A DNA stretch of 42,938 bases from JAJRXK01 sp964593155 (GTDB lineage Bacteria; Krumholzibacteriota; Krumholzibacteriia; JAJRXK01): the NCBI GenBank assembly GCA_964593155.1, contig CAZQHE010000017.1, forward strand, positions 1 to 42,938, given 5' to 3'. Under the pieces are notes generated by a model, which saw only the letters and a program-made list of their open reading frames with translations, did not search any database and was not told where the DNA came from. The translations under genes were made by a program, and so were the position numbers. Of the stretch, positions 7,159 through 15,096 are shown piece after piece. Within the stretch, counting starts at the first letter, position 1; each line of letters begins with the position of its first letter.

Positions 7159-8445
7159 TCACACCGGCTCGGGCGTGCTGCCCGTCTCGCGCCAGAAGCT
7201 CGACAGCCAGCCCAGCGCGACGATGGTCCACAGCACCTCGGGCACGCCCGTGGGCAGCGTCCACTCGCCGGTGGTCGCCACCGACCACCACACGGCGTAG
7301 GCCCCGCCCATGGCGCCCACGAAGCTCCAGTGGCCGGGGTGCGGCCGGTCGCCCAGCCACGGCAGCAACCACAGCGCGTACCACGGGTGCAGCGTCGGGC
7401 CGATCACCAGGAACGCGAACAGCAGCATGGGAATCGACCGCACCACGGGCTCGTTGCGCAGCCCCGCCACCGTGCCGCCGATGAGGATCACCACGAAGGG
7501 CAGCACGCGCAGGACGTCGTCGGGGATGCCCACGTTGGCGAGCACGCCGTAGAGCGGACTGTTGAAGCTCCAGTTCGCCAGGTACGTGCGCAGACCCTCG
7601 AAGATGTCGACGCCGCCCAGCGTGAAGGGCACCAGGGCGAGCAGGGTGACCGCCACCGTGGTCGCAGCCATGCGCTTGAAGCCGCGGTGGGCCAGCCACA
7701 GGGGCAGCAGCAGCAGGGCGTAGTACTTGGCCAGCGCCGCCGCGCCGAAGGCCACGCCCGCGCGCAGGGGATGTCCGCGTTCCATCCAGAACACGCCCAG
7801 CACGAGCGGCAGGGCGGCCAGGGCCTCGAGGTGTCCGTTGGCGCCGGTCTCCCAGATCGCCAGCGGGCACAGGCCGTACACCGCCGCCGCGCGCCAGCCC
7901 CGCGCTCCGCGGCCGAACAGCCGGGCCACCGCCCCCATCACCAGCAGGTCGATGCCGGTCATCAGCAGGCGCCACCCCAGCACGCCGAGTTGGAGCTGCG
8001 CGGCGAGCCATCCGAGAGCCTGCGCGAGCGGCGGATAGATGGTGGGGACCTCGGGGTGGTTGACCTTCGCCGCCAGCTCCGGGGCGATCGCCTGGATCGC
8101 GGGGTCGGCCGGAGGGTAGGCGAAGGGATTCACGCCGGACGCCAGGACCCGGCCGTCGAGCAGGTAGCGGTAGAGGTCGTCGCTGAGCCAGGGCGTGGTC
8201 GGGACCAGCACCAGACGAGCGAGCAACGCCCAGCCGAGCAGCAGCCACGGCGAGCCGACCCAGTCGTCGTCGCGTGCGGCCAGGAACAGACTGAGGTAGA
8301 GTCCCCAGGCAATGGCGTAGCCCAGCAGCCATTCCCGGGTGTCGATCGGACCGGTCACGGACAGGGCCATGAGCGCGTACAGGGCCACCGACGAGATGCC
8401 GAGCGCCGCCACGAGCTTGTTCCGCCGCTGGTGGAGAACTACCAT
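7159..8445 (-). CDS. Multi-span GT-C-type glycosyltransferase (mannosyltransferase-like)
   Basis: A 428-residue integral membrane protein with about ten hydrophobic helices. The first extracytoplasmic loop contains LSDDLYRYLLDGRVLASGVNPF, typical of polyprenol-phosphate-sugar-dependent GT-C enzymes, where the acidic pair is catalytic. HPEVPTIYPPLAQ and GANGHLEALAALPL follow, as do GPTLHPWYALWLLPWL near the C-terminus; all resemble mannosyltransferase and DUF2029-like families. It probably adds a hexose to a lipid-linked glycan on the periplasmic side; donor and acceptor cannot be read from the sequence. The ATG at 8445 is preceded by GGGAG about 10 nt away. The gene diverges from the GT2 gene with only 15 bp between starts, and its end abuts the DUF3307 stop. 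Confidence 0.8.
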   Translation of the reverse strand: MVVLHQRRNKLVAALGISSVALYALMALSVTGPIDTREWLLGYAIAWGLYLSLFLAARDDDWVGSPWLLLGWALLARLVLVPTTPWLSDDLYRYLLDGRVLASGVNPFAYPPADPAIQAIAPELAAKVNHPEVPTIYPPLAQALGWLAAQLQLGVLGWRLLMTGIDLLVMGAVARLFGRGARGWRAAAVYGLCPLAIWETGANGHLEALAALPLVLGVFWMERGHPLRAGVAFGAAALAKYYALLLLPLWLAHRGFKRMAATTVAVTLLALVPFTLGGVDIFEGLRTYLANWSFNSPLYGVLANVGIPDDVLRVLPFVVILIGGTVAGLRNEPVVRSIPMLLFAFLVIGPTLHPWYALWLLPWLGDRPHPGHWSFVGAMGGAYAVWWSVATTGEWTLPTGVPEVLWTIVALGWLSSFWRETGSTPEPV

Positions 8446-8460
8446 CCCGCCCGATCTCCC

Positions 8461-10011
8461 ATGAACACCGACCTCGTCCTCGCCCTGTACGCGGCGGCCG
8501 TCGCTGGCCTGGCGGTGTTCGGACTGCACCGCCTGTGCCTGCTCCTGCTGTACGCGCGGGTCCGCCGGAGCGTGCCACCGGTGGCCGCCGCCGTCGACGA
8601 CGAAGCGGCGCCGCGGGTCACCGTGCAACTCCCTTTGTACAACGAACGCTACGTGGCCACACGTCTGGTCCTGGCCACGGCCCGGCTCGACCACCCGCGC
8701 GACCGTCTGCACGTGCAGGTGCTCGACGACTCCACCGACGACACCACCGCCCGCCTCGCACGCCTGATCCGCCGCCTGCGCCGGCTGGGCTACGACATCG
8801 AACACGTCCGCCGGCCGCGGCGCACGGGCTTCAAGGCCGGCGCGCTCGAGTACGGCCTGCAGCGCACCGACGCCGACTACGTAGCCGTGTTCGACGCCGA
8901 CTTCGTCCCCGCCCCCGACTTCCTGCGCCGCACGCTGCCCCACTTCGCCGACCCGCGGGTGGGCATGGTGCAGTCGCGCTGGGGCCACCTGAACCGCGAG
9001 CGCTCGCTGCTCACGCGCCTGCAGGCGGTGTTCCTGGACGGCCACTTCCACGTGGAGCACGTGGCCCGCAACCGCACCGGCCGCTTCTTCAACTTCAACG
9101 GCACGGCCGGAGTGTGGCGCCGACGGGCCATCGTCGAGGCCGGCGGCTGGGAGCACGACACGCTGACCGAGGACCTCGACCTGTCCTACCGCGCGCAGAT
9201 GCGCGGCTGGCACTTCGTGTACCTCGACGACGTGGTCAGCCCGGCCGAGCTGCCCGAGGACATGAACGCCTTCAAGGCCCAGCAGCACCGCTGGGCCAAG
9301 GGCAGCGCGCAGACCGCGCTCAAGTTGTTGATGAAGGTCGTGCGCGCCCCGCTGCCGTGGCCGGTGAAGCTCGAGGCCGCCCTGCACCTCACCAGCAACT
9401 TCACCTACGTGCTCATGACCGGGCCCGTGCTGCTGTGGGTGCCCACGCTGGCCTCGGGCATCGCCGACGACGACCCGCGGATGCTGCTGCTGGCCGGGGT
9501 GATGGGCGCGACCACGACCTTCGTGCTGGCCTACTACCTGGCCGGGCAGCGCGCGGCCGGGCGTCCCACCTGGGCGGCGGTGTGCGAGCTACCGGCCATG
9601 CTGGCCCTGGGCATCGGCATGTCGGTGAACAACGCACGCGCGGTGTTCGAGGCCCTGGCCGGACACGAGTCGCCCTTCCTGCGCACGCCCAAGTCCGGCG
9701 GGCGCGACGGCACGGGTTCCGGGTCGTCGCTCGATCGCTTCGCCTACCGGCTGCGGGCACGCTGGCACACGTGGCTCGAGCTGGTCCTGGCCGGCTACTT
9801 CGTCTTCGGCCTGGTGGTCGCGGCGCAGGCGGAGAAATGGGTCGCCCTGCCCTTCCTGCTGCTCTTCTTGTTCGGCTTCCTGTACGTGGGGCTCGGCTCG
9901 CTGGGCCGGCGCACCGACGGTCTGCTGCGCGTGGGCTCGGCGGTCGTGGGCGTGGCCATGCTCGGCGCGGTGCTGTGGGTGTCGAAGGAGGTGCTCACGC
10001 GATGGCCGTGA
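8461..10011 (+). CDS. Membrane GT2 family processive glycosyltransferase (CslA/cellulose-synthase-like)
   Basis: A 516-residue membrane enzyme that probably polymerises or extends a beta-linked polysaccharide from a nucleotide sugar at the cytoplasmic face. One N-terminal helix precedes the GT2 domain. The signature motifs are all present: VQLPLYNE, LDDSTDD (first Asp), FDADF (DxD), TEDLDLSYR (catalytic base) and QQHRWAKG (QxxRW). Four C-terminal helices follow. The D,D,D,QxxRW set and NGTAGVWRRRAI resemble bacterial relatives of plant CslA/CslC glucomannan and glucan synthases rather than BcsA, because no PilZ domain is present. It starts with ATG and no obvious Shine-Dalgarno, 15 bp from the divergent GT-C gene. 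It overlaps pgeF by 10 bp. Confidence 0.88.
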   Translation: MNTDLVLALYAAAVAGLAVFGLHRLCLLLLYARVRRSVPPVAAAVDDEAAPRVTVQLPLYNERYVATRLVLATARLDHPRDRLHVQVLDDSTDDTTARLARLIRRLRRLGYDIEHVRRPRRTGFKAGALEYGLQRTDADYVAVFDADFVPAPDFLRRTLPHFADPRVGMVQSRWGHLNRERSLLTRLQAVFLDGHFHVEHVARNRTGRFFNFNGTAGVWRRRAIVEAGGWEHDTLTEDLDLSYRAQMRGWHFVYLDDVVSPAELPEDMNAFKAQQHRWAKGSAQTALKLLMKVVRAPLPWPVKLEAALHLTSNFTYVLMTGPVLLWVPTLASGIADDDPRMLLLAGVMGATTTFVLAYYLAGQRAAGRPTWAAVCELPAMLALGIGMSVNNARAVFEALAGHESPFLRTPKSGGRDGTGSGSSLDRFAYRLRARWHTWLELVLAGYFVFGLVVAAQAEKWVALPFLLLFLFGFLYVGLGSLGRRTDGLLRVGSAVVGVAMLGAVLWVSKEVLTRWP

Positions 10012-10739
10012 CGCTCGGGCGACGACCGGTGCTGCGGGTGGACCCCTGGATCGAGAACCAGCGGACCACCGGCGGCATGACCACGCGGCTGGGGTTCCCT
10101 GCGGCGGGCACCGGCGACGACGACGAACGCAGCCGCGCGCAGAGCCGCGCACTGCTCGCCCGAGGGCTCGGCCGCGCGCCGGACGGCGTGGCCTGGCTGC
10201 GGCAGGTGCACGGCGCCGAGGTCGCGCGGGCGTCCGGCGGCGGCCACCACGGCCAGGCCGACGCGCTGGTCACCGAGGATCCGTCGCTCACGCTGGTGGT
10301 GTCGGTGGCCGACTGCGCGCCGGTGGCCCTTTGGGATCCGAAGGGCCCGGCCTTCGGCATTGCCCACGCCGGCTGGCGCGGGACCGTGGCCGGAGTGGTC
10401 GAGGCCACCGTGGCCGCGCTGACCGAACTCGGCGCCGAACCCTCGCGCCTGCGCGCCTGGGTGGGCCCGCGCATCGGCCCCGACCGCTTCGAGGTCGGCC
10501 CCGAGGTGGCCGAACGCTTCGACCCGCACGACGTGCTCCCCCCGGACGGCGACCGGCGCGCGCGGCCCCACGTGGACCTCGGTGCGGCGATCGTCCGGCG
10601 TCTCGCCCGCTGCGGCGTCGACCCCGACCGTGTGCGCCGTAGCGACGACTGCACCTTCGACCGCGACGACCTGTACTGGAGCTACCGCCGCGACGGCGGC
10701 CTGTGCGGCCGGCAGCTGGCCTGGATCGGGCGGCGCTGA
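10002..10739 (+). CDS. PgeF/YfiH family multicopper-type oxidoreductase (purine nucleoside phosphorylase)
   Basis: A 245-residue laccase-domain protein of the YfiH/PgeF/FAMIN family. Members have been reported as purine nucleoside phosphorylase/adenosine deaminase and as polyphenol oxidase. Family blocks are LRQVHGAEV, ADALVTEDP, VSVADCAPVALWDP (metal-binding Cys), AHAGWRGTVAGVV (metal-binding His), WVGPRIGPDRFEVG, CTFDRDDLYWSYRRDG and the C-terminal QLAWIGRR. The start overlaps the end of the GT2 gene by 10 bp and has a strong AAGGAGGT at 9985-9992. The link to the glycosyltransferase is probably positional only. Confidence 0.92.
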   Translation: MAVTLGRRPVLRVDPWIENQRTTGGMTTRLGFPAAGTGDDDERSRAQSRALLARGLGRAPDGVAWLRQVHGAEVARASGGGHHGQADALVTEDPSLTLVVSVADCAPVALWDPKGPAFGIAHAGWRGTVAGVVEATVAALTELGAEPSRLRAWVGPRIGPDRFEVGPEVAERFDPHDVLPPDGDRRARPHVDLGAAIVRRLARCGVDPDRVRRSDDCTFDRDDLYWSYRRDGGLCGRQLAWIGRR

Positions 10740-10752
10740 GCCGGGTTCGGAC

Positions 10753-10781
10753 TTGGCGTCGCGGCCCGGCCGCAGCATACT
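10753..10781 (+). promoter_or_regulatory. Candidate promoter very close to the Wzi-like start
   Basis: TTGGCG (10753-10758), a 17-bp spacer and CATACT (10776-10781) form a plausible sigma70-type pair. The -10 box ends only 8 bp before ATG 10790, so the transcript would be leaderless or nearly so. No Shine-Dalgarno is seen, which agrees with that reading. Confidence 0.35.
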
Positions 10782-10789
10782 GCGCCGCC

Positions 10790-12355
10790 ATGGACAGAGG
10801 CACCCGACACGGGACGGCTCCCCGCCTCGGATCCCGACTCACGCTCGCGGTGCTCGCCCTGTGGGCCACCGCGGCCGGCGCACGCGACGCCGCGATCCCG
10901 GTCACCCCGCTGGATCCGCACCATCCCCTGCTCGTCGAGCCGCAGCGCCGCGGCGAACTGGGCGACCGCCTCGCGCCCGGGATCCTGGCCCTTCCATCCG
11001 TCGACGTCGGCGGTGGTTCCGCGGCGGCGCGGCTGTGGCGCGCCTGGCGGGACGATCCGATCGCACCCGACGGGCTGGGAGTGGGCCTGCAACCCCGCCT
11101 GACCTTCATCGGTCTCGAGACCGACCCCGAGGTCCAGCTCCGCCCCCTGTACGCCGACGTCCGCGACGGCGACGCCGTCGACCCCCTCGACCGCTGGCGC
11201 ACCCAGCTCGTCGGTCGCGCCCGGTTCCACGAGCACGTCACCGCCGGGGTGCACTTCACCTTCGACTCGCGCGGCGACAACGACCCGCGCAACCGCACGC
11301 GGACCTTCAGCCAGCTCGACGCCAGCAACAACTTCGACGCCGCCTGGCTGCGCGCGCACTTCGACGGCGGCGCGCTCACGCTCGGCCGGGTGCCCTTCGC
11401 GTGGGGCCCGGAGCGGCTGGGCGGGTTGCTGGTGGGTGGCACCGGACCGGCGGTGGACCTGGTGCACGGGCGGTTGGACTGGGGCGACCACGTGCTGCAG
11501 GCCTTCGCGGGGCAGGCGTCGACCGAGGTCGTCGACGGCACGCCGACCCGGCGGTGGCTGTACGGCCACCGCTTCGACCTGTACTTCCTCGACGATCGGC
11601 TGCGCGCCTCGCTCAGCGAGACGGTGATCGCGGCGGGCCCGAGCGAGAGCCTCAACCTCCGCTATCTCAACCCCATACCGCTGTGGGCTCAGATCCAGGT
11701 CGAGGACGATGGCGACACCGGTACGCAGGTGAACGCGATCAACGCGGTCGACGCCACGTACCTCCAGCCCCTGGGCAGCTGGAACCTGCGCACCTACGGA
11801 TCGCTCGCCGTCGACGACGTCCAGATCGATCCCGAGGGCCGCGAGCGCGATCCCGACCAGCTCGCCTGGACGGCGGGCGTGGACCTCGCCCGCGACGCCT
11901 GGCTGTTCGGCTACGAGTACCGGCGCATCGGCACCTGGACCTACCTGCACCGCGGCGAGGGCACCGACCACCGTCACTACCTGCGGCCGCTCGGCGCGCC
12001 GGAGGGCCCCGACACCGACCGCCATCACCTTCGGGCCGACTGGCGACCGGCCGCGGCCTGGCACGTGTTCGGGAGCTTCGAACGCCGCCGCCGCGGCGAG
12101 AACCGGATCACCACCGCCGCCAGCCGCCGCGGCGAGGTCGACCTCCCCTTCCCCCGCGGCACCGTCGAGAAGCGCTGGATCGCCACCGTGGGCGCCACCT
12201 GGCAGCGCCCCGGAACGCTGAAGGCCGCCCTGCAGGCGGCCTTCCACGCGATCGACGATCGCAACAACGTGTCCGGGGACGACGTGGACGTCTGGGAGTT
12301 CCGGGCCGTCGTCGACCTGGTCCTGCCCGCCCTGCGCTGGCGCGTGGGCGGCTAG
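10790..12355 (+). CDS. Wzi-like outer-membrane beta-barrel (capsule assembly family)
   Basis: A 521-residue secreted protein with a signal peptide (hydrophobic core LTLAVLALWATAAGA). A region rich in alternating amphipathic strands follows. LGRVPFAWGPERLGGLLVGG, then DLVHGRLDWGDHVLQAF, then HRFDLYFLDDRLRASLSETV and SLNLRYLNPIPLWAQ match the pattern of the Wzi capsule-assembly family, which in E. coli anchors group 1 capsule at the cell surface. Later strands (GYEYRRIGTWTYLHR, HVFGSFERRRRG) and the C-terminus fit a barrel. With the GT2, the GT-C enzyme and the SLBB export protein it suggests a capsule or exopolysaccharide theme in the first 12 kb. The stop lies in a 10-bp tandem duplication shared with the end of the gene on the other strand. 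Confidence 0.75.
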   Translation: MDRGTRHGTAPRLGSRLTLAVLALWATAAGARDAAIPVTPLDPHHPLLVEPQRRGELGDRLAPGILALPSVDVGGGSAAARLWRAWRDDPIAPDGLGVGLQPRLTFIGLETDPEVQLRPLYADVRDGDAVDPLDRWRTQLVGRARFHEHVTAGVHFTFDSRGDNDPRNRTRTFSQLDASNNFDAAWLRAHFDGGALTLGRVPFAWGPERLGGLLVGGTGPAVDLVHGRLDWGDHVLQAFAGQASTEVVDGTPTRRWLYGHRFDLYFLDDRLRASLSETVIAAGPSESLNLRYLNPIPLWAQIQVEDDGDTGTQVNAINAVDATYLQPLGSWNLRTYGSLAVDDVQIDPEGRERDPDQLAWTAGVDLARDAWLFGYEYRRIGTWTYLHRGEGTDHRHYLRPLGAPEGPDTDRHHLRADWRPAAAWHVFGSFERRRRGENRITTAASRRGEVDLPFPRGTVEKRWIATVGATWQRPGTLKAALQAAFHAIDDRNNVSGDDVDVWEFRAVVDLVLPALRWRVGG

Positions 12356-12370
12356 TACCGGCTAGTACCG
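12351..12370. repeat. 10-bp perfect tandem duplication carrying two opposing stop codons
   Basis: GCTAGTACCG occurs twice back to back. The first copy supplies the TAG stop (12353-12355) of the plus-strand Wzi-like gene. The second supplies CTA (12362-12364), the TAG stop of the minus-strand ParA-like gene. Confidence 0.9.
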
Positions 12371-13177
12371 GCTCTCGATCAGCTCCGCCCGCTTCTTCTC
12401 GAGCGCCTTCAGACGCTTGAGCATCTCCTTCTTGAGGAAGTCGCGGTAGAGCGTCGCCCCCACGCAGCTGTTGTCGTACTGGAAGATGCTCTGGAACTCG
12501 GCCGGGGCCTCTTCGATCTTGGTGTTCGTGGTGATCGCCGTCTTGAACAGGACGTCCTTGCCGAAGATCTCCTCGACCTCGGCCACGAGCTTCTTGTTCG
12601 GCTTCTGTCGGGCGTCCTTCATCGTGACCAGGATGCCGAGGATCTGCAGCAGGTCGTTCGGCCCGTTCTGCACCGCCTGCAGATCGGCCTTGAGCTTGCG
12701 CAGGGTCGACACGCTCAGCCCGTTGATCGGCGTGGGGATGAGCACGTAGTCGGCGGCCACCAGGGCATTGAGCGTGAGCACGCCCATGTTCGGGGGCGTG
12801 TCGATGAGGATCCACCCGTAGCTGCTCTGGAGCTGGTCGGTGACCTTCTTCAGCCGGTCGAAGATCTGGGTCTTCGCCATGCTGTCGAGGTGCGGGCTCG
12901 AGGGCAGGGTCTCGATGTTCTCCTGGAACACCGTGCTGGTGATGCCGTCGTGCGGGGTGATCGCACGGCGGAGCACGTCGAAGATCGTGCGCGCGGGCGG
13001 GGTCCCGTCGATCTTGCCCAGCAGGGTGCTCGACATGCAGCCCTGGGGGTCCATGTCGATGGTCAGCACCGAGCTGGTGATGTCGCTGTAGCGCAGCAGA
13101 CCGGCCGCGATGTTCAGCGCCGACGTGGTCTTGCCCGTGCCCCCCTTGGGGTTGACGATGGCGATCACATTGCTCAT
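12362..13177 (-). CDS. ParA/Soj-family ATPase (orphan)
   Basis: A 271-residue deviant-Walker ATPase. KGGTGKTT at residues 11-18 has the signature lysine, followed by TIDMDPQGCMSS (Walker A' region), WILIDTPPNMG (Walker B) and VLIPTPINGLSVSTL. This is a ParA/Soj protein of typical length with no N-terminal DNA-binding domain. Soj proteins dimerise on ATP, bind DNA non-specifically and position chromosomes, plasmids or protein arrays. No ParB gene lies nearby and I found no parS-like site, so it may position another cargo; its role is open. GAGGA lies 13 nt before the start. It is divergent from the ABC exporter, with a strong dyad between them. Confidence 0.88.
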   Translation of the reverse strand: MSNVIAIVNPKGGTGKTTSALNIAAGLLRYSDITSSVLTIDMDPQGCMSSTLLGKIDGTPPARTIFDVLRRAITPHDGITSTVFQENIETLPSSPHLDSMAKTQIFDRLKKVTDQLQSSYGWILIDTPPNMGVLTLNALVAADYVLIPTPINGLSVSTLRKLKADLQAVQNGPNDLLQILGILVTMKDARQKPNKKLVAEVEEIFGKDVLFKTAITTNTKIEEAPAEFQSIFQYDNSCVGATLYRDFLKKEMLKRLKALEKKRAELIESRY

Positions 13178-13241
13178 ATCTTGGGAACGTCTCCTCGAAT
13201 CACCGCGGCGGAATCGTCGAACTGTACGAATTCCAAGGATT

Positions 13242-13278
13242 TACCCGCACGAGTGGACGGTGGTCCACTGCGCGGGTA
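13242..13278. promoter_or_regulatory. 37-bp two-part inverted repeat between parA-like and ABC exporter genes
   Basis: Inner arms AGTGGAC (13252-13258) and GTCCACT (13263-13269) flank a 4-nt loop. Outer arms TACCCGC (13242-13248) and GCGGGTA (13272-13278) continue the pairing after 3-nt and 2-nt gaps. Fourteen base pairs in all form one dyad. TAGACT (13282-13287) right after it could be the -10 box of the exporter, with no -35 match, so the dyad would overlie the -35 position. Operator or RNA hairpin; I cannot tell which. The rest of the 154-bp gap (13178-13331) shows nothing else. Confidence 0.65.
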
Positions 13279-13331
13279 CTTTAGACTCAACCCCCTGCCC
13301 GCGCAACCCGAACCTCCCCGGGCGCCGCCTC

Positions 13332-15077
13332 GTGCGAATCCGACGACTGTTCCCCTATCTGCGGCGCCACCGCAAGGCGTACGGGATCGGCGTGTCCGCC
13401 ATCGTGGTGGGTGATCTGTTGCTCCTGGCCTCGCCCTGGTGGCTGCGCAAGGCCATCGACGCCCTGAACGCCGGCGACATGGCCGCCTCGCGCGACGCCG
13501 CCCTGGTCATGCTGGGCCTCACCGTGGGCGGCGGGGCGTGCAAGTTCGTCATGCGGCGGCTGATGATCGGGGCCAGCCGGTGGATCGAGCTCGATCTGCG
13601 GCGGGACTTCGCGGCCCACGTCTTCGGCCTGAGCGCCCGGTTCTTCGACCGCCACAAGGTCGGCGACCTCATGGCCCTGGCCACCAACGACCTGAACGCC
13701 ATCCGCATGCTGATGGGCCCCGGGATCATGTACGTGATCAACACCTCGGTCACCCTGGTCGTGGCCATGGCGCTGATGTTCTCGATGAGCCCCACGCTCA
13801 CCCTGATCGCCCTGGCGCCCCTGCCGATCCTGGCGCTGGTGGTGCAGCAGGCCAGCCGACTCACCTACAAGCGATTCTCGGCGGTGCAGGAGCAGTTCGG
13901 GCGGGTGAACAGCTTCGCCCAGGAGGCGCTCACCGGGGTACGCACCGTGAAGTCCTACGCCCGCGAGGACGACCTGGCCGGCCGCTTCGACGACGAGGCC
14001 CGCGACTACGTCGGCCTGAACATCCACTACTTCCGGGTGCAGGCGGCCATGTACCCGGTCATGACCATGCTGGCCGGCCTGGCCTCGGTGGCCGTGCTGC
14101 TCGGCGGCGGGCACATGGTGATCGGCGGCACGATCACGGTCGGGACCCTGGTGGCCTTCCTGGCCTACGTGGCGCAGCTCACCTGGCCCACCATCGCCCT
14201 GGGCTGGACCATCAACCTGTGGCAGCGCGGCCTGGCCAGCCTCGACCGCATGGGCCTGGTGTTCGACGCCGAGCCCGAGATCCGCCAGCCGGCCCGGCCG
14301 GTGGCCTGGCCGCGTGACCGGCGCGACGGCCGGGTGCGCTTCGACGGCGTCACCTTCACCTACCCCGAGGCCGATCGGCCCACCGTGCACGACCTGGACT
14401 TCGAGCTGGCCCCGGGCTCGTGGACGGCCGTGGTCGGACCCACCGGCGCGGGCAAGACCACCCTGCTGCGGCTGCTGTCGCGGCAGTACGACGGCTACGA
14501 GGGCACCATCGAGGTCGACGGCATCGACCTGCGCGAGATCGACCTGCACGACCTGCGCGCGGGTACGGGCTACGCGCCGCAGGACGGCTTCCTGTTCAGC
14601 GACACCCTGCGCGAGAACATCGCCTTCGCCGCGCCCGACCTCGACGACGCCGCCATCGAGGATCTCGCGCGCGTCAGCCGCCTCGAGCGCGACCGCGACA
14701 ACTTCCCCGAGGGCTGGGACACGCCGGTCGGCGAGCGGGGGGTCACCCTGAGCGGCGGGCAGAAGCAGCGCGTGGGCATCGCCCGGGCGCTCGCCCCGCA
14801 CCCGACCCTGCTGCTGCTCGACGACGTGTTCAGCGCCGTCGACACCGAGACCGAGGCGGAGCTGACCCGCGAGCTGCGCACCGCCTGGGACGACGCCACC
14901 GTGGTGCTGGTCACCCACCGCCTGCTGTCGCTCGGCGACGCCGACCAGATCCTGGTGATGGACGAGGGCCGGATCGTCGAACGCGGGACCCACGACGAGC
15001 TCCTCGACCGCGGCGGCCTGTACGCCCGCATGTACGAGGAACAGATGTCCGAAGCCGAACTCGACGCGCTGCGATGA
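13332..15077 (+). CDS. ABC exporter half-transporter with degenerate catalytic residue
   Basis: A 581-residue fused membrane-ATPase protein with six helices (ABC type I exporter fold) and a C-terminal nucleotide-binding domain. Walker A is GPTGAGKTT (from residue 369), the Q-loop region is GYAPQDGFLFSDTL, and the signature LSGGQ (473-477) is intact. Walker B reads LLLLDDVFSAVD, so Asp498 stands where the catalytic Glu is expected; the H-loop is LVTHRL. The D-for-E change with a canonical signature matches one subunit of heterodimeric exporters such as TM287/288 or YheI/YheH. I chose GTG 13332 because the family N-terminus (RLFPYLRRHRKAY) begins there; the frame is open further upstream without homology. 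The next gene, 19 bp away, is its partner. Substrate unknown. Confidence 0.92.
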   Translation: MRIRRLFPYLRRHRKAYGIGVSAIVVGDLLLLASPWWLRKAIDALNAGDMAASRDAALVMLGLTVGGGACKFVMRRLMIGASRWIELDLRRDFAAHVFGLSARFFDRHKVGDLMALATNDLNAIRMLMGPGIMYVINTSVTLVVAMALMFSMSPTLTLIALAPLPILALVVQQASRLTYKRFSAVQEQFGRVNSFAQEALTGVRTVKSYAREDDLAGRFDDEARDYVGLNIHYFRVQAAMYPVMTMLAGLASVAVLLGGGHMVIGGTITVGTLVAFLAYVAQLTWPTIALGWTINLWQRGLASLDRMGLVFDAEPEIRQPARPVAWPRDRRDGRVRFDGVTFTYPEADRPTVHDLDFELAPGSWTAVVGPTGAGKTTLLRLLSRQYDGYEGTIEVDGIDLREIDLHDLRAGTGYAPQDGFLFSDTLRENIAFAAPDLDDAAIEDLARVSRLERDRDNFPEGWDTPVGERGVTLSGGQKQRVGIARALAPHPTLLLLDDVFSAVDTETEAELTRELRTAWDDATVVLVTHRLLSLGDADQILVMDEGRIVERGTHDELLDRGGLYARMYEEQMSEAELDALR

Positions 15078-15096
15078 GAGGGAGGACCGGACACCC

